Of a DNA stretch of 64,000 nt, positions 52,893-61,244 are shown piece after piece. The translations under genes and the position numbers were made by a program. How positions within the stretch are numbered: position 1 is the first letter of the stretch; each line of letters starts with the position of its first letter. The notes under the pieces were generated by a model. That model worked only from the letters and a program-made list of their open reading frames with translations, did not search any database and was not told the DNA's origin. Origin of the DNA: DASWIP01 sp036397635 (lineage in GTDB: Bacteria > Actinomycetota > AC-67); NCBI GenBank assembly GCA_036397635.1, contig DASWIP010000133.1:1-64000 (forward strand). Reading direction: 5' to 3'.

Positions 52893-53378
52893 ATGACTGA
52901 GAAGCAGAACAAGCTCTCCATCGTCGCCTGGAGCGGGGACCTGGATCGAGCGTGGCCGACCATGATCCTGTCGACGACCGCGGCTGCAAGCGGCATGGAG
53001 GTTTCCGTCTTCTTCACCTTCTGGGGTCTCTTCCTGCTGGTCAAGCCGGGCGTGCGGATCACCGGGACCAACTGGATGCAGAAGGGCCTCGCGGTGATGA
53101 ATCCGCCCGGGATGCAGAAGGCGAAGCTCTCGAAGCTTCACATGGGCGGCATGGGCAAGGCGATGATGCGCAAGCTCGCCAAGCAGTACAAGGTCGCTGA
53201 GCCCCACGAGCTGATGGAGATGGCCGTCGAGATGGGCGTGAAGCTCATGCCGTGTCAGATGACCATGGACCTGATGGGGCTGAAGAAGGAAGACCTGATC
53301 GACGGACTCACCGAACCCGTGGGCGCCGCCTCGGCGATCCTCGAGATGAAAGAGTCAGAGGTCCAGTTCTTCATCTAA
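52893..53378 (+). CDS. dsrE2: DsrE2-type sulfur transferase (DrsE_2 family)
   Basis: A 161-residue protein of the larger DsrE family (PF13686 type): WPTMILSTTAAASGMEVSVF is the hydrophobic start block and GVKLMPCQMTMDLMG holds the sulfur-binding Cys121. Such proteins are encoded near TusA and rhodaneses and act in cytoplasmic sulfur trafficking, possibly membrane associated. The ATG at 52893 follows GGGAGG. The gene is divergent from arsR and convergent with the lipoprotein gene. Confidence 0.87.
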   Translation: MTEKQNKLSIVAWSGDLDRAWPTMILSTTAAASGMEVSVFFTFWGLFLLVKPGVRITGTNWMQKGLAVMNPPGMQKAKLSKLHMGGMGKAMMRKLAKQYKVAEPHELMEMAVEMGVKLMPCQMTMDLMGLKKEDLIDGLTEPVGAASAILEMKESEVQFFI

Positions 53379-53424
53379 CGCGACAGCGAGATCGTCTTCT
53401 CTTCGAGAACGGTGATCACCTTCA

Positions 53425-54174
53425 CTAGCTCCTTTCCGCCCTCGTTCTGGGTATGCGCACGAACTCCAATGATCGAATAGCCTGACGGAGTTGGGCGATG
53501 GTCGCGCGATGCATCAGATGGATCGTGAGACTCGCGAAACGCGCGTCATACCCCGGCGGAAAGTTGACCACCGCAACGATCTCATCCTCCCGTTCCTCCG
53601 GTGTTCCGTCGAGATAGAACGGACTCATGCTGCTGGCGCGGAAGATCACCGCGCGCGCGCCATCGGCCGTCAGGATGTCCAGGGGCTCGACCTCATACAC
53701 CAACTCCTTCGAACCGCCCTGTTCCACATACGTCTTTCCATCACGCTGGTACCACCTGTAGTTGAAACGAACCTCCCGTTCGGTCGCGTCCGAGAAGTCC
53801 TTGGTTGCACCACCCAATCGCTCACCTGCCGCCGACCACTCACCGATGCGGCAGTACGTCGAATCGCTGAGGAAGGCAACACCGCGATAATCACCCTCTC
53901 GGAGATTGAGCCTGTTGACATCGCTGAGCCTCTCATCGAGGATCGGAGCCTTGAATCGAAGAGGTGGGTCCTCTGAGATGAACTCGACCCAGCGGCGGCT
54001 GCTTGGACATGGCGACAGAGGCACAGCCGACAGCATCGGCGAACCAGAGGTGCGAACCGAGGATCGTATGTCAGGCTGAGCAACGGATCGATCGTGCTGC
54101 GCAGGCTGCGTACACGCCACGAGTGCGAGAAGCAGCGGAGGCGTCACGAGCCCATGCAGCAGACGGCCGGCCAT
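53425..54174 (-). CDS. lipoprotein of unknown function
   Basis: A 249-residue lipoprotein: PPLLLALVAC gives a lipobox near residue 21. The mature part is mainly beta (RFKAPILDERLSDVN, EVRFNYRWYQRDGKTYVEQ, VIFRASSMSPFYLDG). Base composition is visibly less GC-rich than its neighbours, a possible sign of transfer. It lies downstream of the molybdoenzyme genes on the same strand, but function and link to them are unknown. Confidence 0.7.
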   Translation of the reverse strand: MAGRLLHGLVTPPLLLALVACTQPAQHDRSVAQPDIRSSVRTSGSPMLSAVPLSPCPSSRRWVEFISEDPPLRFKAPILDERLSDVNRLNLREGDYRGVAFLSDSTYCRIGEWSAAGERLGGATKDFSDATEREVRFNYRWYQRDGKTYVEQGGSKELVYEVEPLDILTADGARAVIFRASSMSPFYLDGTPEEREDEIVAVVNFPPGYDARFASLTIHLMHRATIAQLRQAIRSLEFVRIPRTRAERS

Positions 54175-54220
54175 CTGCCGAGCCTATCCGCGATGATCGA
54201 ATCACGAACAGTCCAGACGT

Positions 54221-57040
54221 TCAGATCTGGTACATCCTTGCGTCCGGCTTGAGCGGCCGGAAGAACCACAGGGGGCGGCGCAGGCCGCCGGGGCCGGGTC
54301 CCGGACGCGTCATCGCCAGCCATTCCTTGTAGATCTCGAAGCTCTTGTTGGTGTCCACGACGATGTCGCCGTAGCGGTCGTCGGGGCCGCCGCGCTCGAG
54401 GCGCACGAGCTGATGCCAGCAGTGCATGCCAGACAACGGATCCGGCTGCGTGGGGAACGTCAGGTTCTGGTGGACGCCGGCGTCGGTCCACCACACGCGA
54501 CCCGAGTCGGCGTCGGCGCTCTCGAACGGCTTGACGGCCTCGGTCTGGCGCATCCGCCACACCCCGTCGGTCTGCTCGAGCTGCACGAGCGCCGAGGACC
54601 AGCGGTCGGCGCCGAACCCGCGGTCCAGGCGCCAGCGACCCATGTGGTGCGATGCCGCGACGACGCCCGGCCGGATGCCTTCGGTCACCCAGGCGCGGAT
54701 CACGAAGTAGCCGATCCGCGTGTTCACCTTCACCAGGTCGCCGTCGGCGACGCTCAGCCGCTCGGCATCGGAAGGGTGGATCCACAGCGGATGCCTGTGA
54801 CTGATCTCGTTGAGCCACTTCGCGTTGTTCGAGCGGGTGTGGATCAGCGTCGGCAGCCGGAAGGTCGGCAGCAGGATCCAGGTTCCCGATTCGGGGTCCG
54901 CCTCGGCGATGTGGCTGCCGATGTAGCCGGGGAGTGCTTGCTCGGGCCAGCCCCACTCGCGCATGGTCTCGCTGAGCAGCTCGAGCTTGCGCGACGGTGT
55001 CAGGAACCCTTCGCGTACCACGCCGTCGATCTCGACGCCGACGACGTCGTGCGGTCCGATCAGCGGCAGCGGCTTGCCGGGCTGCGGGTCGCCGGGCTTG
55101 CGCGCGGCGCCGGTCTCGGGATCGACCTGGATGCCGTCGAGCTTCTCGGACGGAACCGGCGCCTCGTGCAGGTCGTAGGCCTTCGAGGTGATCTCAACCA
55201 CGCCGTACTTGCGCATGTAGTCCAGCGGCGCCAGGCCTTCGGCGGTGGCCTTGTCGGGCAGGCCGGGGACGTTGTGCTCGAACATGTAGCGGTAGTATTC
55301 GTCGATGGTGACCTTCTCGCCCGGACGATACGGCGACTCGAACCACTGCCGGATGCCGAGCGAGCCGTCGGGATCGATCCGCCACGACAGCTCGATCCAG
55401 AACTCGTCTTCCTCCCAGACCTCGCCGGGGTTCGCCTCGTAGGTGAAGCGCACCGGCTTGCCCATCTTCTCCATCGCGACGCGCAGCACGGGCTGGCGGA
55501 AGCCGAGCCATTTGCCGGAGTGGGTCTCGTAGGAGTGCGTGTCGTGGCGCTCGGGTCCGAGCCCCATCGGCAGCACGTAGTCGGCGAACCACGCGGTCTC
55601 CGACCAGGTCGGCGTCAGCGCCGCGTGCAGACCGACCTTCGACTCGTCCGACAGCGCCTCGATCCAGGTGAACCCGTCGGGGTTGGTCCACACCGGGTTG
55701 TACACGCGCGTGAAATACACCGAGAGCTTCGCGCGCCCTTCTTTCAGGAAGTAGGGGAGCAGGATGCTCATCTCGTGATGCGCGAGCGGGTATTCGCGCG
55801 GCCAGAGCAGCTCGTTCCACTGCTGCTGCGGCGGCGGCGCGATGAACGGCGCCGGCACGAACTTGTCGTGCCAGTTCGGGCTGGTCCCGCCGACGCTGCC
55901 GACCGAGCCGGTCAGCACGTTGAGGAAGAACAGGCAGCGCGCGACCTGCCAGCCGCCCAGGTTGCCGGCGGCGGCCGCGCGCCAGTTATGCGCCGAGAAG
56001 GCGGAGCCGGCGCGCGCGACCTCGTGCGCGACGGCGACGATGGTGGCGGCCGGCACGCCCGCTTCGCCTTCGGCGAATGCGGGCGTGAACGCGGTGTAGT
56101 GCGCGCGCAACGCGGCGATGAAGTTCTCGAAGGTGATCTCGTCGCCGGGCTTGAGCGCGCGCAAGGTCTCGCGCCAGTTCACCCAGCGGCGCAGGAACGC
56201 CTCGTCGTAGAGCTGCTCGTCCAGGATGATCTTCGCCATCGCGAGCAGCACCGCGGCCTCGCTGCCCGGCCGCGTCGGCATCCAGTAGTCCGCGCGCGAC
56301 GCGGTGTTCGAAAGGCGCGGGTCCATCACCGCGATCTTCGCGCCCGAGAGCTTGCCCTCGATGATGCGCTGCGCGTGCGGGTTGAAATAGTGGCCGGTCT
56401 CCAGGTGCGAGGAGATCAGCAGGATGAAGCGCGCGTTCGCGTAATCGGGCGAGGGCCGGTCGTGGCCCATCCACACCGCGTAGCCGAAGCGCGCGCTGCT
56501 CGAGCAGATGTTCGTGTGCGAGTTGTGTCCGTCCACGCCCCACGCGCGCAGCACCCGGTCGGCGTAGCCGTCCTCGCCGGGGCGGCCGACGTGGTAGACG
56601 ATCTCGTTGCGGCGTCCGTCGACCAAAGTGTCGCGTATCTTCGCGGCGATCTCGTCGAGCACGGTGTCCCACGAGACGCGCTCCCACGAGCCGGAACCGC
56701 GCGCGCCCGAGCGCCGCATCGGATAGAGGATCCGCTCGGGGTCCTGGATCTGGTTCAGGGTCGCCGGGCCCTTCGCGCAGTTCCGCCCGCGTGAGCCGGG
56801 ATGCACCGGGTTGCCCTCCAGCTTGCGGATCTGCAGGGTCTCCTTGTCCACGTAGGCGAGCTGCCCGCACGCGCTCTCGCAGTTGAAGCACACGGTCGGC
56901 ACCAGCATGTAACGGCGCTCGACCTTGCGCGGCCACGCCGACCCCTCGTACTCGACCCAATCGTCCCAACGCTCGGGCGGCGGGAACTGCTGCAGGCGCC
57001 CGCCCGAGGGCTCGAGCGGCGTGATCCCTTCCTGTTCCAC
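54221..57040 (-). CDS. soeA: molybdopterin oxidoreductase, SoeA-like catalytic subunit
   Basis: A 939-residue DMSO-reductase-family molybdoenzyme with an N-terminal [4Fe-4S] site (Cys51, Cys54, Cys58, Cys88) and a likely Mo-ligand Cys near residue 180 in HNSHTNICSSS, as in the polysulfide/thiosulfate reductase and SoeA group. There is no twin-arginine signal, so it stays in the cytoplasm, as SoeABC sulfite dehydrogenase does. Sulfite oxidation to sulfate fits the sHdr context; polysulfide or thiosulfate reduction is the main alternative. The GTG at 57040 follows AAGGAG. Confidence 0.75.
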   Translation of the reverse strand: MEQEGITPLEPSGGRLQQFPPPERWDDWVEYEGSAWPRKVERRYMLVPTVCFNCESACGQLAYVDKETLQIRKLEGNPVHPGSRGRNCAKGPATLNQIQDPERILYPMRRSGARGSGSWERVSWDTVLDEIAAKIRDTLVDGRRNEIVYHVGRPGEDGYADRVLRAWGVDGHNSHTNICSSSARFGYAVWMGHDRPSPDYANARFILLISSHLETGHYFNPHAQRIIEGKLSGAKIAVMDPRLSNTASRADYWMPTRPGSEAAVLLAMAKIILDEQLYDEAFLRRWVNWRETLRALKPGDEITFENFIAALRAHYTAFTPAFAEGEAGVPAATIVAVAHEVARAGSAFSAHNWRAAAAGNLGGWQVARCLFFLNVLTGSVGSVGGTSPNWHDKFVPAPFIAPPPQQQWNELLWPREYPLAHHEMSILLPYFLKEGRAKLSVYFTRVYNPVWTNPDGFTWIEALSDESKVGLHAALTPTWSETAWFADYVLPMGLGPERHDTHSYETHSGKWLGFRQPVLRVAMEKMGKPVRFTYEANPGEVWEEDEFWIELSWRIDPDGSLGIRQWFESPYRPGEKVTIDEYYRYMFEHNVPGLPDKATAEGLAPLDYMRKYGVVEITSKAYDLHEAPVPSEKLDGIQVDPETGAARKPGDPQPGKPLPLIGPHDVVGVEIDGVVREGFLTPSRKLELLSETMREWGWPEQALPGYIGSHIAEADPESGTWILLPTFRLPTLIHTRSNNAKWLNEISHRHPLWIHPSDAERLSVADGDLVKVNTRIGYFVIRAWVTEGIRPGVVAASHHMGRWRLDRGFGADRWSSALVQLEQTDGVWRMRQTEAVKPFESADADSGRVWWTDAGVHQNLTFPTQPDPLSGMHCWHQLVRLERGGPDDRYGDIVVDTNKSFEIYKEWLAMTRPGPGPGGLRRPLWFFRPLKPDARMYQI

Positions 57041-57048
57041 GTGGCTCC

Positions 57049-58566
57049 TTAGCTCAGCGGGACCGATTGGCCGGCGCGGACGAAGCCGTGCTCGAACGGG
57101 ATGAGCCCGATCAGCGCGGAGCCGGCGGCTGTATACAGCCAGGCGAGCTGCTCGGTCGCGAGATACAGACCGCCGAACGCGACCGGCAGGATCATCCCGA
57201 ACGCGACGCCGAACCAGAACAGTTGCGCGTACGGCCCGCGGATCAGGTTGTGGGCGGCCTTGCGCGCCTGCTCGGTCGCGTGCGCCGATCCCGAGAACTC
57301 GACGATCGACATCGCCGCCCAGAGTCCCGCAGCGCCGACCAACGTGCGCGCGAGCAGCGGCTCGACGGCGAACGGCTCGACGAAGGCCGAGGCGAGCACC
57401 AAGGCCGCCGCGCCGACCAGCACCGCTTCGACCACCAGCACCCACGCGAGCAGCGGCGACTGCCACAGATCCCGTCCTTCGGCCTGGCCGAACAGCCAGC
57501 CGGTGTACGCGGCGGCAAGCGCCGCGGCCGGGATGATCGGCCAGCGCAGCGCATCCACCAGGCCGGGGGCGTCGATGATCCGCCCGAGCAGCCACAAGCT
57601 CAGCAGCGCCGCGTAGGCTCCCAGCGCGTATGCCCCCTTCACCAGCCACGAGCGCCGGTTGCCGCGTGTTATCAGCATCCAGAACCGCTCGGGCCGTTTC
57701 AGGTCCACGACCAGCAGCACGCCGGTGACCAGCGTCATGCCCAGCGAGATCGCCGGCGCGACCGTGCCCACCAGCGTCGAGGCTCGATGCCCGAGCAGCA
57801 TCGCCGCGACCGCCACCAACCCGGCGCCCGCGGCGACCGACTTGGTCCACAGGTACGCGGAGACCTTCCAGCCCCACGGCATCGGGTGGTCGACGTCGTA
57901 GACGGTGCGCGCGCGCGCCTGCGCGTCCTCGAGCCGCGGCTGCAGATCCCCGTCGAGCAGGTTGCGTTCGGCCCACATGTACTCGTCGAGCTGGGTGGTC
58001 TGCGTCGGATCGAGCGCCGCCTCCTCGGCGCCGACGTACAGGACGTTGGGACGGGTCCCTTGCTCGGGCGCGCGCACCTGCGTCTCCTGGCGCGCGGTGA
58101 ACTGTGCGATCTCGCTCAGCGGGTCATCCAGATCGCCTGCGATGATCGCGTGGGTCGGGCAGACGATCACGCAGGCCGGTTCGAGGCCGACCTCGACGCG
58201 GTGGGCGCAGAAGTTGCACTTGGCGGCGGTCTGGGTCTCGGGCTCGACGTACAAGGCGTCGTAGGGGCAGGCCTGCATGCAGGCCTTGCACCCGATGCAC
58301 ACCGAGTTGTCGAAGTCGACGATGCCGTCGTCGCGCTTGAACAGCGAGGTCGTCGGGCAGATCTCGACGCAGGGCGCGTCGGTGCAGTGGTTGCAACGCA
58401 GGACCGAGAAGTACCGCTTGGCGTCGGGGTAGTTGCCCTTCTCGATGTACTTGACCCAGGTGCGGAAGACGCCGAGGGGGACGTCGTTCTCCATCTTGCA
58501 GGCCACGGTGCAGGCGTGGCATCCGATGCAGGCTCGCTGGTCTATCGCGAATCCGAACCTGGTCAA
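57049..58566 (-). CDS. fused Fe-S/NrfD-type membrane subunit (SoeB-SoeC-like)
   Basis: A 505-residue fusion. Residues 1-170 form a four-cluster ferredoxin subunit (CIGCHACTVACK, CNHCTDAPCVEICP, CIGCKACMQACP, CNFCAHRVEVG with CVIVCP), and from about 225 an NrfD/DmsC-type membrane part with eight or nine spans. These parts are normally two proteins (SoeB and SoeC, or PsrB and PsrC). It would pass electrons from the molybdoenzyme to the quinone pool. The TTG at 58566 follows GGGGGGG; longer starts would include the promoter motif at 58632. Confidence 0.85.
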   Translation of the reverse strand: MTRFGFAIDQRACIGCHACTVACKMENDVPLGVFRTWVKYIEKGNYPDAKRYFSVLRCNHCTDAPCVEICPTTSLFKRDDGIVDFDNSVCIGCKACMQACPYDALYVEPETQTAAKCNFCAHRVEVGLEPACVIVCPTHAIIAGDLDDPLSEIAQFTARQETQVRAPEQGTRPNVLYVGAEEAALDPTQTTQLDEYMWAERNLLDGDLQPRLEDAQARARTVYDVDHPMPWGWKVSAYLWTKSVAAGAGLVAVAAMLLGHRASTLVGTVAPAISLGMTLVTGVLLVVDLKRPERFWMLITRGNRRSWLVKGAYALGAYAALLSLWLLGRIIDAPGLVDALRWPIIPAAALAAAYTGWLFGQAEGRDLWQSPLLAWVLVVEAVLVGAAALVLASAFVEPFAVEPLLARTLVGAAGLWAAMSIVEFSGSAHATEQARKAAHNLIRGPYAQLFWFGVAFGMILPVAFGGLYLATEQLAWLYTAAGSALIGLIPFEHGFVRAGQSVPLS

Positions 58567-58631
58567 GCGAGCCCCCCCGTCGACGGCCTGGTTCCCCCGG
58601 CTTCCCTCCAGGCCGGAGAGATTATTATGAT

Positions 58632-58647
58632 ATTCGATTATCCGCAT
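58632..58647. promoter_or_regulatory. sulfur-motif operator before soe-like operon
   Basis: ATTCGATTATCCGCAT matches the HK-RR site at 14 of 16 positions. GATAAT on the minus strand (58637-58642) could be the -10 of the soe-like operon, and the plus-strand reading could serve the divergent MIP18-family gene. Confidence 0.55.
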
Positions 58648-58684
58648 GCAAGGACCGAGCAGGGCCGTCTAGGCTGGAGGGACG

Positions 58685-59113
58685 ATGAGCGATCCAGCTT
58701 CTGAGCACATGCCCGAGCCGGCTTCAGGCGAGCAGCGCGCGCCCTCCACCGAGCCTGCCTCAGGCGAGCAGCGCGCGCCCTCCCCCGAGCCCCCTTCAGG
58801 CGAGCAGCGCGCGCCATCGCCTGAGGAGGTCCGTGAGGCCCTGATGATGGTGGTGGATCCCGAGATCGGCCTGCCGATCGTCGAGTTGGGTTTGGTCTAC
58901 GACATCGCCGTGGATGCGGACGGCGACGTCCAAGTCACCTACACATTGACCTCGATGGGCTGCCCGGTGGGACCGATGATCGACGGACAGATCAACGAGA
59001 TCCTCGGCATGCTCCCGGGCGTGAAGAGCCACAAGACGACGATCGTGTTCCAGCCGCCGTGGACGCCCGAGAAGATGAGCGACGAGGCCAAGGCGGCGCT
59101 GGGCTACCTGTAG
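58685..59113 (+). CDS. MIP18-family (PaaD/SufT-like) protein with N-terminal repeats
   Basis: A 142-residue protein. The first 48 residues contain three copies of a 12-residue repeat starting SGEQRAPS, likely disordered, and residues about 50-142 form a MIP18/DUF59 domain (VDPEIGLPIVELGLVYDI; MGCPVGPMIDGQINEIL with its conserved Cys). Such proteins assist iron-sulfur assembly or, as PaaD, enzyme maturation. Its place beside many Fe-S enzymes suggests a maturation role here. It is divergent from the soe-like operon and just upstream of the molybdate transporter. Confidence 0.8.
   Translation: MSDPASEHMPEPASGEQRAPSTEPASGEQRAPSPEPPSGEQRAPSPEEVREALMMVVDPEIGLPIVELGLVYDIAVDADGDVQVTYTLTSMGCPVGPMIDGQINEILGMLPGVKSHKTTIVFQPPWTPEKMSDEAKAALGYL
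58724..58831 (+). repeat. 36-bp in-frame tandem repeat, three copies
   Basis: Three consecutive 36-bp units in the start of the MIP18-family gene, encoding SGEQRAPSTEPA, SGEQRAPSPEPP and SGEQRAPSPEEV. The copies are nearly identical in DNA. Confidence 0.85.
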
Positions 59114-59124
59114 TCTGGGAGACC

Positions 59125-60267
59125 ATGCCCAACCGGCGGCCCCTGACGATCGGTCTCACCGAGGCCTCGGCTGCCGTCGCCGACATCGGGGTGCTGCTGC
59201 CGATCGCGGCGGCGCTGGTGCTCGTCAATGGGGTCGACGCCGGTGCGGCGCTGGGGTTCGCGGGGCTGCTGTTCGTCGTCGCCGGGCTGGTCTACCGCGT
59301 CCCCATGCCGGTGCAGCCGATCAAGGCGGCGGCGGCGATCGCGATCGCGACCAAGGCGCCGCCGGCGATGCTGGCCGCGGCCGGCATCGGGCTCGGCGCG
59401 ATCCTGCTGGTGCTCGCGCTCACGCGCCTCGTGCCTCTGGCAGCCAAGCTGTTCCCCACGACGATCATCCGTGGCAACCAGCTCGGCGTCGGGATCCTGC
59501 TGCTGTTCGCCGCCTACCAGCTGGTCGACGGCTCGGATCAGATCGGCCTGGCAGTGGCCGCGGCGATCGCGGCGACCGTAGCGGCATTGCCGCGCGCGCG
59601 CGGCCCGGTCGCGCTGGCGCTGGTGGCCGGCGGCATCGGCTGGACGATGCTGCAGGGCGGCACCGTGGCCCTCGGCGCGGATCCGACGCTGCCCTCGCTG
59701 GCCATCCCATCCTGGGGAACCATCGTCACGGCGATGACGCTGCTGGTGATCCCGCAGCTCCCGCTGACCTTCGGCAACGCGATCGTGGGCACCGCGGACC
59801 TCGAGCACGAGTACTACGGCGCGCGCGCGCGCCGCGTCACGCCGACCAACCTCGCGCTGTCGTGCGGCCTGGCGAACGTGACGCTGGGCATGTTCGGCGG
59901 GATGCCACTGTGCCACGGCTCCAGCGGCGCGACGGCCTACCACCGGTTCGGCGCGCGCACCGGCGGCGTGAATCTGGTGATCGGCGGCGCGCTGCTCGCC
60001 GCGGGACTGGTCTTCGCGCCGGCAGCGCTGACGCTGTTCGGCATGATCCCGCCGGCGGTGCTGGCAGGGCTGCTCGCGTACACGGGCCTCGAGCACGGGT
60101 TGCTGGTCGCCGATCAGCGTGGCCCGAGCATGGCGATCGCGGTCGCCATGGGCGTGATCGGCGGCGCGACCCGCAACCTCGCGATCGGGATGGCCGTCGG
60201 TCTGCCGGCGTACGCGGCCGTGGCGCTCGCCGGACGCGCGCGCGCGGCGCTGGGAGGCGCGCGATGA
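59125..60267 (+). CDS. MOT1-type molybdate transporter
   Basis: A 380-residue membrane protein with about ten hydrophobic segments, of the MOT1 group related to sulfate permeases. The blocks PMPVQPIKAAAAIA, QLPLTFGNAIVGTADLE and GGMPLCHGSSGATAYHRFGA are characteristic. It should import molybdate for the cofactor genes downstream and the SoeA-like enzyme. The ATG at 59125 follows GGGAGA and the stop overlaps moaA. Confidence 0.87.
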   Translation: MPNRRPLTIGLTEASAAVADIGVLLPIAAALVLVNGVDAGAALGFAGLLFVVAGLVYRVPMPVQPIKAAAAIAIATKAPPAMLAAAGIGLGAILLVLALTRLVPLAAKLFPTTIIRGNQLGVGILLLFAAYQLVDGSDQIGLAVAAAIAATVAALPRARGPVALALVAGGIGWTMLQGGTVALGADPTLPSLAIPSWGTIVTAMTLLVIPQLPLTFGNAIVGTADLEHEYYGARARRVTPTNLALSCGLANVTLGMFGGMPLCHGSSGATAYHRFGARTGGVNLVIGGALLAAGLVFAPAALTLFGMIPPAVLAGLLAYTGLEHGLLVADQRGPSMAIAVAMGVIGGATRNLAIGMAVGLPAYAAVALAGRARAALGGAR

Positions 60268-61244
60268 ACCTCGTCGACGGCTTCGGCCGCATCGCCGACG
60301 ACCTGCGGGTGTCGGTCACCGACCGCTGCAACTTCCGATGCACCTACTGCATGCCGGCCGAGGGCGTGCCGTGGCTGCCCCGGCAAGAGATCCTGTCGTT
60401 CGAGGAGATCGCGCGCCTCGTCGGCGTGTTCCACGCACTCGGCGTCAAGACGGTGCGCCTGACCGGCGGCGAGCCGCTGGTTCGCAAGGACGTCGAGCAC
60501 CTGGTCGCGATGATCGCCGCCGTCGGGATCCCGGATCTGTCCATGACCACCAACGGGGTCGCGCTGCCTGCTAAGGCGCGCGCGCTCGCCGAGGCCGGGC
60601 TGCGGCGGATCAACGTCAGCGTCGACTCGCTGCTGCGTCACCGGTTCGCCGAGATGACGCGCCGCGACGCGCTCGAGCAGGTGATGGAAGGCCTGCGCGC
60701 GGCCGAGGCGGCCGGACTGGCGCCGATCAAGCTCAACTGCGTCGTGATCCGCGGCACCAACGACGACGAGGTCGCGGACTTCGCACGGTTCGCGCGCGAG
60801 ACCGGCTACGACGTCCGGTTCATCGAGTTCATGCCGCTCGACGCCGACGAGACCTGGACCAACGAGCAGGTGGTGCCGTCGGCCGAGGTGCTCGCGACCA
60901 TCGGCGCGACGTATCCGCTGGAGCCGATCGAGCATGGGCCCGAGCCCGCGCGCGCCTACCGCTTCTCCGACGGCTCGCCGGGATCGGTCGGCGTGATCGC
61001 GAGCGTCACCGAGCCGTTCTGCTCGTCGTGCAACCGGATCCGCATCACCGCCGACGGCCAGTTCCGCACCTGCCTGTTCGCGACAGAGGAGACCGACCTG
61101 CGCGCGCTGTTGCGCGACGGCGCATCCGACGACGACATCGCAGCAGCGATCGGCGACGCGGTCGCCCGCAAGTGGGCGGGACATTCGATCGGGCAGCCGG
61201 GGTTCGAGCGGCCGGGGCGCTCGATGTCGATGATCGGCGGCTAA
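60264..61244 (+). CDS. moaA: GTP 3',8-cyclase MoaA
   Basis: A 326-residue radical-SAM enzyme that starts molybdopterin synthesis from GTP. The first cluster motif is Cys22-x3-Cys26-x2-Cys29 (CNFRCTYC), the second FCSSCNRIRITADGQFRTC near 258-275, and the protein ends in Gly-Gly, all MoaA hallmarks. The start overlaps the MOT1 stop by 4 bases; the stop overlaps convergent mobA by 4 bases. Confidence 0.95.
   Translation: MNLVDGFGRIADDLRVSVTDRCNFRCTYCMPAEGVPWLPRQEILSFEEIARLVGVFHALGVKTVRLTGGEPLVRKDVEHLVAMIAAVGIPDLSMTTNGVALPAKARALAEAGLRRINVSVDSLLRHRFAEMTRRDALEQVMEGLRAAEAAGLAPIKLNCVVIRGTNDDEVADFARFARETGYDVRFIEFMPLDADETWTNEQVVPSAEVLATIGATYPLEPIEHGPEPARAYRFSDGSPGSVGVIASVTEPFCSSCNRIRITADGQFRTCLFATEETDLRALLRDGASDDDIAAAIGDAVARKWAGHSIGQPGFERPGRSMSMIGG

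Noticed and set aside
54413..56794. Long plus-strand frame antisense to the molybdoenzyme
   Set aside because: The minus strand encodes clear Fe-S and molybdopterin motifs; the plus frame is an Arg/Gly/Val-rich shadow.
54221..58566. Polysulfide or thiosulfate reductase (Psr/Phs) instead of a sulfite dehydrogenase
   Set aside because: Not excluded by motifs; set second because there is no twin-arginine signal and the neighbouring pathway makes sulfite.
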